The translations under genes were made by a program, and so were the position numbers. A DNA stretch of 61,515 nt from Mitsuaria chitosanitabida ATCC BAA-476 = NBRC 102408 (GTDB lineage Bacteria; Pseudomonadota; Gammaproteobacteria; Burkholderiales; Burkholderiaceae_C): contig NZ_BCYP01000023.1 in the NCBI RefSeq assembly GCF_001598255.1, forward strand, positions 1 through 61,515, in the 5' to 3' direction. Position 1 is the stretch's first letter; each line of letters opens with the position of its first letter. The notes under the pieces are model-generated. The model was not told where the DNA came from, searched no databases, and saw only the letters and a program-made list of their open reading frames with translations. Below are positions 1 to 7,973 of the stretch, in pieces.

Positions 1-2
1 CC

Positions 3-92
3 CAGCCCCAGCCCCAGCCTCAGCCTCAGCCTCAGCCTCAGCCTCAGCCTCAGCCTCAGCCTCAGCCTCAGCCTCAGCCTCAGCCTCAGCCC
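3..92. repeat. Hexanucleotide tandem repeat, 15 copies of CAGCCT/CAGCCC
   Basis: Fifteen head-to-tail six-base units; the first two and the last end in CCC and the rest in CCT. The unit is a multiple of three, so slippage would change the length of the encoded Gln-Pro tail without breaking the frame. The following bases (93-122) continue as a degenerate CGGCCC/GGGCCT version. Confidence 0.9.
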
Positions 93-134
93 CGGCCCCG
101 GCCTGGGCCTGGGCCTGGGCCTGAGCCAAGCTGA
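3..134 (+). CDS. 3' end of a protein with a Gln-Pro repeat tail (partial)
   Basis: One frame stays open from the window edge to a TGA at 132-134. It reads as fifteen Gln-Pro dipeptides, then Arg-Pro and Gly-Pro pairs, then Glu-Pro-Ser and stop. Such X-Pro tails occur as rigid spacers in TonB-like and other envelope proteins and at the ends of cytoplasmic proteins. The body of the gene lies outside the window, so its function cannot be named. Other frames through the repeat are also open (Pro-Ala/Ser-Ala or Leu-Ser), so the choice rests on the clean stop and the regular Pro pattern continuing past the perfect repeat. Confidence 0.35.
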   Translation, partial: QPQPQPQPQPQPQPQPQPQPQPQPQPQPQPRPRPGPGPGPEPS

Positions 135-307
135 GCCGCCCCCGCCGAGCCCGGAGCCCGCGCCCATCACGAGCGCGTGAAGGCGGGCGGACTTCCGTCA
201 CGACTCGTCGACGGGCACGAAACGCCCGCCGGTGATTCGATGAATAAGGCGCATCCGGGCGTGGATCGCCCATCGCCTTCGGGCGGGCGCTCGACTACTC
301 TGCGCGG

Positions 308-586
308 ATGGCCGCGTTCATCGACACATGCATCATCTGGGTGGTGGGATACCGCCTGGACGGGCGCGACCGCCAGTGGGTCCGCGCGCTGCCGCCCTCG
401 GCGGAGGCGCCGGTCCGCACCATGCTCCTGGAGGAGCTCGACGAGCTCTATGGCGCGCGCGCCGAGCTCGTCTGGCTGCGTCGCGCGACCGACGAGGAGC
501 GCCAGACCTTCCTGGCCGGCGGGCAGCCCTTCTGCCCGGTGACCGCGCCGGTCGCGTCGCCCACGCCGCCGGCACCCGCCGCCTGA
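308..586 (+). CDS. Small hypothetical protein, 92 aa
   Basis: The frame has GC-rich third positions and a protein-like composition: a hydrophobic start, a central acidic Leu/Glu-rich stretch (MLLEELDELYGARAEL, about residues 39-54) and a Pro/Ala-rich tail. I do not recognise a family. No clear Shine-Dalgarno sequence precedes the ATG. An overlapping 121-aa frame at 177-542 has a far less protein-like composition and was not chosen. It lies upstream of an eight-base tandem repeat and the MATE gene. Confidence 0.5.
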   Translation: MAAFIDTCIIWVVGYRLDGRDRQWVRALPPSAEAPVRTMLLEELDELYGARAELVWLRRATDEERQTFLAGGQPFCPVTAPVASPTPPAPAA

Positions 587-606
587 CCCGCGACGCTCGA
601 TCTCCT

Positions 607-662
607 GATCGCTGGATCGCTGGATCGCTGGATCGCTGAATCGCTGAATCGCTGAATCGCCG
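607..662. repeat. Eight-base tandem repeat, 7 copies of GATCGCTG-like unit
   Basis: Seven head-to-tail octamers: four GATCGCTG, two AATCGCTG and a final AATCGCCG. The array sits in the gap between the small hypothetical gene and the MATE exporter gene, ending 118 bases before its ATG. The unit is not a multiple of three and the array is not in a recognised gene, so length changes would alter promoter or leader spacing rather than a protein. Confidence 0.9.
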
Positions 663-780
663 CGCGCGGTGGCGCCGGCGCGACATATCGCCGGCCCTTC
701 GCCCCGTGATCTCGTTGTCATCGCGGTTTCATCGCGGTTACGCGGTCCGCCGCGGAATCGCCACGTGAGAATCCGCCGCC

Positions 781-2169
781 ATGTCGTCCGCGTCGCTCTC
801 GTCCCCATCCGCTCCCGCCGCCGCCGCGCCCCCCGCGCCGCGACTGTTCTCGCTGGCCTGGCCGCTGTTCCTGGAGCTGTGCCTGGGCATCGCCGTCGGC
901 GTGATCGGGACCATGATGGCGGCGCGGATCTCCGACCCCGCCGGCGCCGCCTTCGCGCTGGCCAACCAGCTGGCGGCGACGCTCTTCATCCTCTTCCGCA
1001 TCATCGGCGCCGGCATCAGCGTGGTGATCACGCAGGCCCTGGGCGGCGGCCGCCGCGCGGTGGCCGACGCCACCGCCCGCGCCGCGCTGGGCGCCAGCAG
1101 CTGGCTGGGCGGCTTCACCGCGCTGATGGCCTTGCTCTTCGCGGGGCCGCTGCTGCGCCTCATGAACGCGCCGGCCGAGGTGCTGCCGCTGTCGCAGCCC
1201 TTCCTGATGGCGCTGGCGCCGGCCATGATGCTGGACGCCTGGAATGCCTCGATGGCCAGCGTCATGCGCGCCCACCTGCGCAGCCGCGACACGCTGATGG
1301 TGCTGGTGGCGATGCAGATCGCGCAGCTGCTGCTGTCCACGCTGCTGATGCCGCTGCTGGGCCTGCCGGGCTTCGCGGTGGCGCTGGCGATCAGCCGCGC
1401 CTTCGGCCTGGGCCTGCACGTCTGGCTGTGGCGCGAACGGCTGGGCCTGCGCCCGCGGGCCTCGGACTGGTGGCGCCTGCCGCGCGCGGAGCTGGCGGCG
1501 GTGCTGCACATCGGGCTGCCGGGCGCGGCCGAGAACATCGCCTACCGGCTGGCCTACATGGTCAGCGTCGCCATCGCGGGCCACCTGGGCGCGTCGGCGC
1601 TGGCGGCGCACAGCTATGCCTCCCAGCTGATGTACTTCGTGCTGCTGCCCGGCCTGGCGACCGGCTTCGCGGCGGAGATCGTCGTCGGCCACCTGATCGG
1701 TGCCGGCCAGTTGCACGAGGCGCACCGGCTCGTGCGCCGCGCGCTGGCACGGGGCCTGGCGATCAGCGTCGCGGTGGCGGCGCTGGCGGCGGCCGCCTCG
1801 CCCTGGCTGCTGACGATGTTCACGCACGACGCGCGCATCCTCGCCAGCGCCGTCGTGCTGATGTGGATCACGGTGGTCCTGGAGCCGGGCCGCACCTTCA
1901 ACCTCGTCGTCATCAACGCGCTGCGCGCGGCGGGCGACGCCAGGTACCCGGTGATGGTGGGCGCGGGATCGATGCTGCTGGTGCTGGCCGGCGGCAGCTG
2001 GCTGCTGGGCGAAGTGCTCGGACTCGGCCTGGTGGGGTTGTGGATCGCCTACGCGGCCGACGAGTGGATCCGCGGCCTGCTGATGTGGCGCCGCTGGGCG
2101 CGCCTGGGCTGGGTGCCGAAGGCGCGGGCGGTGCACCGCCGGTTGAAGCTGGTCGCGCGGTCGCATTGA
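781..2169 (+). CDS. MATE family efflux transporter
   Basis: The 462-residue protein has about twelve hydrophobic segments in two pseudo-symmetrical halves, the usual length and layout of MATE (MatE) drug/sodium or proton antiporters in the inner membrane. Recognisable stretches include the opening WPLFLELCLGIAVGVIGTMM segment, the GLPGAAENIAYRL turn that begins the second half, and the long basic tail after the last helix. Substrate cannot be told from sequence. It stands alone, preceded by the octamer repeat and followed by the protease gene on the same strand. The N-terminal 20 residues are Ser/Pro/Ala-rich, and a later start is possible. Confidence 0.9.
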   Translation: MSSASLSSPSAPAAAAPPAPRLFSLAWPLFLELCLGIAVGVIGTMMAARISDPAGAAFALANQLAATLFILFRIIGAGISVVITQALGGGRRAVADATARAALGASSWLGGFTALMALLFAGPLLRLMNAPAEVLPLSQPFLMALAPAMMLDAWNASMASVMRAHLRSRDTLMVLVAMQIAQLLLSTLLMPLLGLPGFAVALAISRAFGLGLHVWLWRERLGLRPRASDWWRLPRAELAAVLHIGLPGAAENIAYRLAYMVSVAIAGHLGASALAAHSYASQLMYFVLLPGLATGFAAEIVVGHLIGAGQLHEAHRLVRRALARGLAISVAVAALAAAASPWLLTMFTHDARILASAVVLMWITVVLEPGRTFNLVVINALRAAGDARYPVMVGAGSMLLVLAGGSWLLGEVLGLGLVGLWIAYAADEWIRGLLMWRRWARLGWVPKARAVHRRLKLVARSH

Positions 2170-2447
2170 CGGGCCTCCCGTGTCGATCCCGTGGCGGCCG
2201 CGTCAGTCGCCCGTGAGGGCGCGCGAACCCGCTGGGCATCGGGGCTGTCGGCGGATTTGACACTTCGCCGCGAACGTCCTGGCCTGTCCCCGAAAACGTC
2301 AATCGCCACCGGGAGTTGCCGATGTGGCCCGAGGTTTGCTCGCTTGTGTTCGCTGGCGAACATAGACGCGCCGGCAAGAAACAGGGAGGGTTCTCGACGA
2401 CCCGCGAGCGACGCGCGGCAGCCGCGCGGCTCGAGGAGGAGCTAGCC

Positions 2448-4652
2448 ATGCCCGTTCTTGCCTCGCTCGTGCTGGCCGCCGCGGCCAGTGCCCATCCCGC
2501 GCCCACCGCACCTGCTTCGGCCGCCGCCGCCTTGTGCGCGCCGGCCAGGCCCACGCAGCTGCAGTCCGACCTGGCGCCCGTCACCGGCCTCGATCGCTAC
2601 ACCGACCTGAGCCCCGAGGTCCGCATGGCGCTGTCCGAGCGGATCGCCCGGCTGCGCGTGGACGACGTCGTGACGCTCGGATCCTCCGGGGTTGTCGGGC
2701 AGTACCGCTATGACGGCGAGATCCGCCATGCGCTGACCCAGGGCCAGCTCTGCGACCGGCTCGACCTGTCGGCCTGGAAGTCCGACATCCGCGTGCGCGC
2801 GCTGGTCTATTGCGAGGGCGACGCCTGTGTCGCGGTGACGGTCGACAGCCATGTGATGGCCCGCTTGACGCGGCACAAGCCGGACGCGCTGGACGCGCTC
2901 GCGCAGGCGCTGCGGGTGCGGCCGGGCGGGCCGCAACAGGAGCTGCTGCTGCCGCCGCCGGCCGCCGGCGCGCCCGCCAACGGCTGGGCGCGGCAGCGGC
3001 TGCTGGTGCAGACGCGCGCGGGGCTGTCCGACAAGGATCTGGCCAAGATCCTGTCCTCGCATGGCGGCGGCAAGGCGCGGCGCATCGGACGCTCCCAGCT
3101 GGCCGTGGTGGACCTGCCGGCCAACGCGTCCGAGACCGCCATCGCGATGCTGCTGGCCCACCATCCGCAGCTCAAGTCGGCCGAGCTCGACATGCGCGTC
3201 GCGCCGGCGCTCACGCCCAACGACCCCTATCTGGGCAGCGAGTGGCACATCAACCGCATCGGCGCGCCCGCGGCCTGGGACAGCGCGCAGGGCAGCGGCG
3301 TCCGCGTCGCCATCCTGGACACCGGCATCGACGGCACGCACCCGGACCTCGTGGGGCGCATGGTCCCGGGCTGGAATTTCTACGACGGCAACTCGGACAC
3401 GAGCGACGTGAACGGCCACGGCACGGCGGTGGCGGGCGCGGCGGCGGCCTCGACCAACAACGCCACCGGCGTCGCGGGCGTGGCGGGCCAGGCGCAGCTG
3501 ATGCCGGTGCGCATCGCCGATCCCAATGCCTATGCCTACTGGAGCACGGTCGCGCAGGGGCTGACCTGGGCGGCCGACCAGGGCGCGAAGGTGGCCAACA
3601 TTAGCTACAGCGGCGTGGCCGGCAGCGCGACGGTGCAGAGCGCCGCCAGCTACATGCGCAGCAAGGGCGGGCTGGTGGTGGTCGCGGCCGGCAACAACGG
3701 CATCGACGAGGGCATCACGCCGACGACGACGATGATCCCGGTCTCCGCGGTCGACGACACGGACACGATCACCAGCTGGTCCAGCTACGGCAGCTTCGTG
3801 GCGATCTCCGCGCCGGGCCTGAACATCTGGACCACCACGCGCGGCGGCGGCTACGGCGCCTGGTGGGGCACGTCGCTGGCCAGCCCGGTGGTGGCGGGGA
3901 CCGTGGCGATGCTGATGTCGGCTCGGCCGGCGCTGCCCAACACCACGATCGAGAGCCTGCTCTACGGCACCTCGGTCGATCTGGGCGCGGCGGGCCGCGA
4001 TCCCAAGTACGGCTACGGCCGGGTCAACGCGGCGGCCGCGATGCAGGCCGTGCTGGCGGCGGCCACCCCCGACACCCAGGCGCCGACGGTCTCGTTGAAC
4101 GCGCCGCTGGCCGGGGCGCTGGTCAGCGGGCTGGTGGCCATCGACGTGGGCGCGACGGACAACGTCGGCGTGGTGCGGGTGGACCTGTCGGTCAACGGGA
4201 CCAAGGTCGCCTCGGACACGGCGGCGCCGTACGGCTTCAGCTGGGACTCGACGACCGTGGGCAACGGCAGCGTGACGCTGACCGCCACGGCGGTCGACGC
4301 GGCCGGCAATGCCGCCACGAGCCGCGCGGTGACCTTGTCCGTGTCCAATGCCGGATCCGCCACGATCGTCGACTCGACGCCGCCGCAGCTGACGATCAAC
4401 AGTCCGGTGAACGGCGCGCGGGTCAGCGGCAACACGGTGACCGTCTCCACGTCCGCCAGCGACAACGCCGGCGCGTCGGGGATCCGGCAGACCCTGTACA
4501 TCGACGGCCAGCAGGTCGCCTCCGGCAGCGGGGCCAACCTGAGCTACAGCTGGAACGTGAAGAAGGCCTCGAGCGGGGCGCACACCATCCAGGCCGTGGC
4601 GCGCGACGCGGCCGGCAACACGACGACGACGACCTCGCAGGTCACCAAGTAG
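2448..4652 (+). CDS. Secreted subtilisin-like S8 serine protease with two C-terminal Ig-like domains
   Basis: The start at 2448 is chosen because GAGGAGGAGCT lies just upstream and it gives a signal peptide (MPVLASLVLAAAASAHP); a frame extension to 2316 has no export signal. The 734-residue protein has a prosegment of about 250 residues, then the subtilase catalytic domain with Asp291 in VAILDTGIDGTHPDL, His324 in NGHGTAVAG and Ser476 in GTSLASPVVAG. Two Ig-like repeats follow (about residues 545-630 and 640-734), each starting after an Asp-x-x-Pro-Pro/Ala-Pro-Thr motif and ending in DAAGN. Such tails commonly bind substrates or cell walls. All catalytic residues are present, so an active extracellular protease is expected. 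Confidence 0.93.
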   Translation: MPVLASLVLAAAASAHPAPTAPASAAAALCAPARPTQLQSDLAPVTGLDRYTDLSPEVRMALSERIARLRVDDVVTLGSSGVVGQYRYDGEIRHALTQGQLCDRLDLSAWKSDIRVRALVYCEGDACVAVTVDSHVMARLTRHKPDALDALAQALRVRPGGPQQELLLPPPAAGAPANGWARQRLLVQTRAGLSDKDLAKILSSHGGGKARRIGRSQLAVVDLPANASETAIAMLLAHHPQLKSAELDMRVAPALTPNDPYLGSEWHINRIGAPAAWDSAQGSGVRVAILDTGIDGTHPDLVGRMVPGWNFYDGNSDTSDVNGHGTAVAGAAAASTNNATGVAGVAGQAQLMPVRIADPNAYAYWSTVAQGLTWAADQGAKVANISYSGVAGSATVQSAASYMRSKGGLVVVAAGNNGIDEGITPTTTMIPVSAVDDTDTITSWSSYGSFVAISAPGLNIWTTTRGGGYGAWWGTSLASPVVAGTVAMLMSARPALPNTTIESLLYGTSVDLGAAGRDPKYGYGRVNAAAAMQAVLAAATPDTQAPTVSLNAPLAGALVSGLVAIDVGATDNVGVVRVDLSVNGTKVASDTAAPYGFSWDSTTVGNGSVTLTATAVDAAGNAATSRAVTLSVSNAGSATIVDSTPPQLTINSPVNGARVSGNTVTVSTSASDNAGASGIRQTLYIDGQQVASGSGANLSYSWNVKKASSGAHTIQAVARDAAGNTTTTTSQVTK

Positions 4653-4847
4653 CGCCCACGCGCGCCGCTCCCCCCGGGACGGTGTCCGTCCCGGCCGACA
4701 GCCCGGCGATCGATGGATCGGCCGGGCCGTCGGCGCCTGGGGACTGTCGGATTCCTTGACATCGGGGCTCGCCGGAGGGGCGCGGGTCGACGGACGGCGT
4801 CACCGGCCAGGACAAAGTCAGGCCAAGAGAAAAGCCAGGCCAAGAGA

Positions 4848-4869
4848 AAGGCCCGCCGAAGCGGGCCTT
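4848..4869 (-). terminator. Rho-independent terminator after the PEP-CTERM gene
   Basis: A perfect nine-base-pair stem (AAGGCCCGC / GCGGGCCTT) with a CGAA loop. Read on the minus strand it is followed by a T-rich tract (TTTCTCTT), 43 bases after the PEP-CTERM stop codon. A 14-base direct repeat (CAGGCCAAGAGAAA at 4818 and 4836) lies just beyond it. Confidence 0.8.
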
Positions 4870-4911
4870 GCGTGCGCGGTGGCGAGACGCCGAGTCGAGG
4901 GACGAGGACGC

Positions 4912-5628
4912 TCAGCCGCGCCGCGCGCCCAGGAAGCGCCGCGACAGGCCGGCCGCCAGTGCGCCGATTGCGATCAGCGCGAGGATGTCGGGCTCCGGCA
5001 CGTCGCCGCCGCCGCCGCCGGCACCACCGCCACCACCACCCCCACCACCGCCGCCGCAGCCCTGGGTGTTCAGGATGCAGCCGGCGAACTCGAAGGACTG
5101 GCCGCTGCGTCCGACGTCCTGGAACTTGATGCCGTAGGGATCAGAGAACTGGATCCCGCTGGTCATGAAGTTGCCGCCGGTCGTCAGCATCAGGTTGAAG
5201 CTGGCGGATGCCCCTTCGCCCAGGCCGTTGTTGATGTTGCCGCCGGAGCAGTTGTTGCTGTCCCAGATGCACAGGCTGACGGTCTGGAAGGACGGCAGGT
5301 TCTGATTGACGCCGGCGCTCCAGGACGCGTTGTTGGTCGAGGCGCCGGAGAGCATGGGTGTCACCATGCCGATGCCGAAGGACATCAGCCGGTTGGTGCC
5401 CGGCCCGGAGGACATGTTGCTGACGATGGTCGAGAACGTGGCCGTGGTCGCGGTCCAGCTCGTCAAGGTGAATTGCACGGAGGCGTTGAGCGAGGCGCCG
5501 TCCTGCGTGGCGACGAAGGACAAGGTGGAGGTCTGGTTCAGTCCCGTGAACGTGACCGGCACGGCTTGCGCCTGCGAGGCGAGTGTCAAGGCCGCGGCGA
5601 GCGCGACCCAACGGATGCTTGGCTTCAT
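4912..5628 (-). CDS. PEP-CTERM sorting domain protein
   Basis: This 238-residue exported protein has a signal peptide (about residues 1-23, ending SQAQA), a Ser/Thr/Asn-rich body with two cysteine pairs, a run of about fifteen glycines, and a C-terminal tripartite signal: VPEP, a hydrophobic helix (ILALIAIGALAAGL) and a basic SRRFLGARRG tail. This is the PEP-CTERM signal recognised by exosortase for surface or extracellular-polymer targeting. The exosortase is not in the window. AGAGGGA upstream of the ATG supports the start. The glycine run is encoded by imperfect GCC/ACC triplets and may vary in length. A sigma-54-type promoter lies 58 bases upstream. Confidence 0.88.
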   Translation of the reverse strand: MKPSIRWVALAAALTLASQAQAVPVTFTGLNQTSTLSFVATQDGASLNASVQFTLTSWTATTATFSTIVSNMSSGPGTNRLMSFGIGMVTPMLSGASTNNASWSAGVNQNLPSFQTVSLCIWDSNNCSGGNINNGLGEGASASFNLMLTTGGNFMTSGIQFSDPYGIKFQDVGRSGQSFEFAGCILNTQGCGGGGGGGGGGGAGGGGGDVPEPDILALIAIGALAAGLSRRFLGARRG

Positions 5629-5685
5629 GATCGGTCCCTCTCCGGGCGATGCACGTGGCTTATGGGCTCCCTGTGCCCGCGGGCA

Positions 5686-5701
5686 TGCATATTGCGCGCC
5701 A
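5686..5701 (-). promoter_or_regulatory. Sigma-54-type promoter of the PEP-CTERM gene
   Basis: On the minus strand the sequence TGGCGCGCAATATGCA matches the -24/-12 consensus TGGCAYG-N4-TTGCA, with the invariant GG and GC separated by exactly ten bases. A start near 5674 would leave a leader of about 46 bases. PEP-CTERM genes in related bacteria are known to be driven by RpoN together with the PrsK/PrsR pair, so the context fits. An inverted repeat, ATTGATT-TCTC-AATCAAT (5714-5731), lies just upstream and could bind a regulator. Confidence 0.7.
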
Positions 5702-5792
5702 GCCCGCCAAGCCATTGATTTCTCAATCAATTCGATAAATGTGATTCCTTGACTGTAAAAAATGGCGACACCGTATGGTAGTGGAGTGCAAA

Positions 5793-6833
5793 TCAGTCGC
5801 ACCACAGCGGCAGGGACTGCCAGTCGCGCGGGAAGCCGGCAGAGCGCGGGCTGAGGCCGCCGTCGGCGGGAAAGGAATCCATCAGCGCCTTCAATTGCCG
5901 ATGCCATGCCGATTGCGGAGAGATCACCTTGAGCATCCATTGCATGCAGCAGAGGGCGCCGAAGAGGCGTGTCCGCGCGTGCTTGTCGTCGTGGAGGAAT
6001 GACAGGTTGGGGTGAAGGTCACGCGATGGCAGGAGCGGAATCTTGGTCGTGGTGCGGTTCCACAGACGGGCGTGATGCGCGGCGCGATTGCGGATGACAT
6101 TGAACATGTGGAGCCATGAGCACAGGACGCCGGCATGTCCGACCTTGAAGCTCTTGGCGATCGACTCGCGGTCCCGGCTTTGGAGCCCGGCGACAAACCG
6201 CGACAGCAGTCCGAAATCGAGCACCTCCATGGCGGCCCAGACGGGCAATCTGCCGTCGTAGCGGCGCCGATGATGCTCGATGAAGTCTTCCTTGGATCGA
6301 GCGCAAAGTTCGTCGAAGCGACGACGCCACGCTTCGTAGGCGGATACGCCGCTGGCGGGATCGATCAGGGTGAACTTGCGGTCGAGCAGCCGTTCGTTGC
6401 GATGAGCCTCCACGTCGAGGTGACCGATGCGCGCAGAAACGGCCGCACGAATGGCGAGCTCGATCGCCTCGAGTCCACCGAGGACCGCGGCGCGTAGCGC
6501 CTCATCGAACTGGATCAGTCCCTCGATGGTGTCGAAAGAGGCGTCACGGCGAAACGTTTCCGAATCGTCGAGCGGGGACGCGCGCGACTTGAGCGAGTGG
6601 GCGTAGCCGGAAAATCGAAAGTAACCGATTCGTCGAAGCACTGCGCGGGCGTGCTGCTCGTCGCTGATGGCAAGGCCTCTTGATCGCAGCAGTTCGATCT
6701 GCTCGGGAATCGATGTGAAGCGCTTCAGGGGACGAGGCGAGTCGTCCGAAGCCATGGGGGAAAAGAAGTCCCCCACATGCCGATCCGCGCTTTCGCCGGG
6801 GACAGAGGTGGGGGAGCTATTGCCGCGAATCAT
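5793..6833 (-). CDS. Abi_2-family abortive infection protein with HEPN RNase motif
   Basis: The 346-residue protein matches the Abi_2 (AbiD/AbiF-like) pattern: an N-terminal IPEQIELLRSRGLAI segment, RRIGYFRFSGYAHSLK (about 67-82), the Glu-rich LEAIELAIRAAVSARIGH helix and the diagnostic FNVIRNRAAHHARLWNR near residues 244-260. Arg248 and His253 form the R-x4-H active site of HEPN ribonucleases. In characterised relatives such proteins kill or stall phage-infected cells, probably by cleaving RNA. The start at 6833 is set by GGAGG six bases before the ATG; a second in-frame ATG (6755) lacks such a site. It is a single gene with no obvious partner. Confidence 0.88.
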   Translation of the reverse strand: MIRGNSSPTSVPGESADRHVGDFFSPMASDDSPRPLKRFTSIPEQIELLRSRGLAISDEQHARAVLRRIGYFRFSGYAHSLKSRASPLDDSETFRRDASFDTIEGLIQFDEALRAAVLGGLEAIELAIRAAVSARIGHLDVEAHRNERLLDRKFTLIDPASGVSAYEAWRRRFDELCARSKEDFIEHHRRRYDGRLPVWAAMEVLDFGLLSRFVAGLQSRDRESIAKSFKVGHAGVLCSWLHMFNVIRNRAAHHARLWNRTTTKIPLLPSRDLHPNLSFLHDDKHARTRLFGALCCMQWMLKVISPQSAWHRQLKALMDSFPADGGLSPRSAGFPRDWQSLPLWCD

Positions 6834-7010
6834 ATCGAGCCTCCAGCGGGTCGAAAGCACACAAATGAGTAGAGATCCGGCTGAGCGCTTGCAAGCGTCG
6901 CGTCGGCATCGATGAGCGCGAGAGCTTCGATCCACGGTGCGCGCACAGCAATCGCAAACTCCAGTGTTCTTGCGGCGGGCGTGGCGTCCACGCCTATGAT
7001 CCCGCCCGCC

Positions 7011-7973
7011 ATGACCTATCTCCTCAAGCGCCTGGCGGTCCTGGGGCTGACGCTGCTGGCCGCCTCGGCGCTGATCTTCGGCGCGCTGGAGTGGCTGCCC
7101 GGCAACGCCGCCCAACTGATCATGGGTCCCGAGGCCCCGCCCGAGGCCGTCGCCGCCTTGGCCGCCCAGCTCGGCCTCGATCAGCCCGCCTGGCATCGCT
7201 ACCTCGACTGGCTCGCCGGCCTCGCGCGCGGCGACCTCGGTCTGTCCTACGCCTATGGCGCGCCCGTCGTCGACCTGATCCGCGAGCGCCTCGCCCTCAC
7301 GCTGCCACTCGCGCTGCTCGCGATGACCCTGACCGTCGCCCTCGCGCTCGCCGCGGGCTGGTGGGCGGCGAGCCAGCAGGGGCGGCTCGGCGACCACCTG
7401 GTCATGGGGCTGACCCAGCTCGGGCTCGCCGTGCCGAGCTTCTGGCTCGGCATGCTGCTGGTGCTGCTCTTCGCGGTGAAGCTGCAGTGGGTCGACGCGG
7501 GCGGCTTCCCCGGCTGGGACGCGGAGCTCGGCGGCGGCTGGTGGCCCGGACTGCGCGCGCTGCTGCTGCCGGCGGTCGCGCTGGCGCTGGTGCAGGCGGC
7601 GATCCTGGCCCGCATCGCGCGCTCCGCGCTGCTCGACATCGCCCGCGAGGACTTCATGCGCAGCGCCCGCGCCAAGGGGCTGTCGCGCCGCGGCGCCCTG
7701 TGGCGCCACGGCCTGCGTCATGCGGCGATCCCGCTGCTGACGCTGGGTGGCTTGCAGTTCGCCAACCTGCTGGCCGGCACCATCGTCATCGAGAACGTCT
7801 TCACGCTGCCCGGCCTGGGCCGTCTGATGGCGCAGGCCATCGCCAACCGCGACCTCATCGTGGTGCGCAACGGCGTGATGCTGCTGGCCGCGCTGGTGCT
7901 GCTGATCAACTTCGCCGTGGACCTGCTGCACGGCTGGATCGACCCGCGTCTGCGCACGCGGACCCAGGCATGA
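7011..7973 (+). CDS. Peptide-type ABC transporter permease 1 (DppB/OppB-like)
   Basis: The 320-residue integral membrane protein opens with the usual MTYLLKRLAVLGLTLLAAS helix of DppB-type permeases and has about six membrane segments. The cytoplasmic EAA loop is visible as DIAREDFMRSARAKGLS, followed by the conserved WRHGLRHAAIPLLTLGG stretch. It forms the import pore together with the next gene product. An in-frame ATG 15 bases upstream is possible, but the start at 7011 matches family length. It is the first gene of a five-gene operon, and its stop overlaps the following start by four bases. Confidence 0.92.
   Translation: MTYLLKRLAVLGLTLLAASALIFGALEWLPGNAAQLIMGPEAPPEAVAALAAQLGLDQPAWHRYLDWLAGLARGDLGLSYAYGAPVVDLIRERLALTLPLALLAMTLTVALALAAGWWAASQQGRLGDHLVMGLTQLGLAVPSFWLGMLLVLLFAVKLQWVDAGGFPGWDAELGGGWWPGLRALLLPAVALALVQAAILARIARSALLDIAREDFMRSARAKGLSRRGALWRHGLRHAAIPLLTLGGLQFANLLAGTIVIENVFTLPGLGRLMAQAIANRDLIVVRNGVMLLAALVLLINFAVDLLHGWIDPRLRTRTQA

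Noticed and set aside
177-542. A 121-codon frame overlapping the small hypothetical gene
   Set aside because: Composition is Arg/Ser/Pro-rich; the frame at 308-586 is more protein-like.
669-2216. A 515-codon plus-strand frame over the MATE gene
   Set aside because: It is a shadow frame of the well-formed MATE exporter gene and is Arg/Gly/Ala-rich.
6755-6775. Hairpin TGGGGGA/TCCCCCA near an in-frame ATG of the Abi gene
   Set aside because: The true start is set upstream by GGAGG, so this hairpin lies within the coding region and has no evident role.
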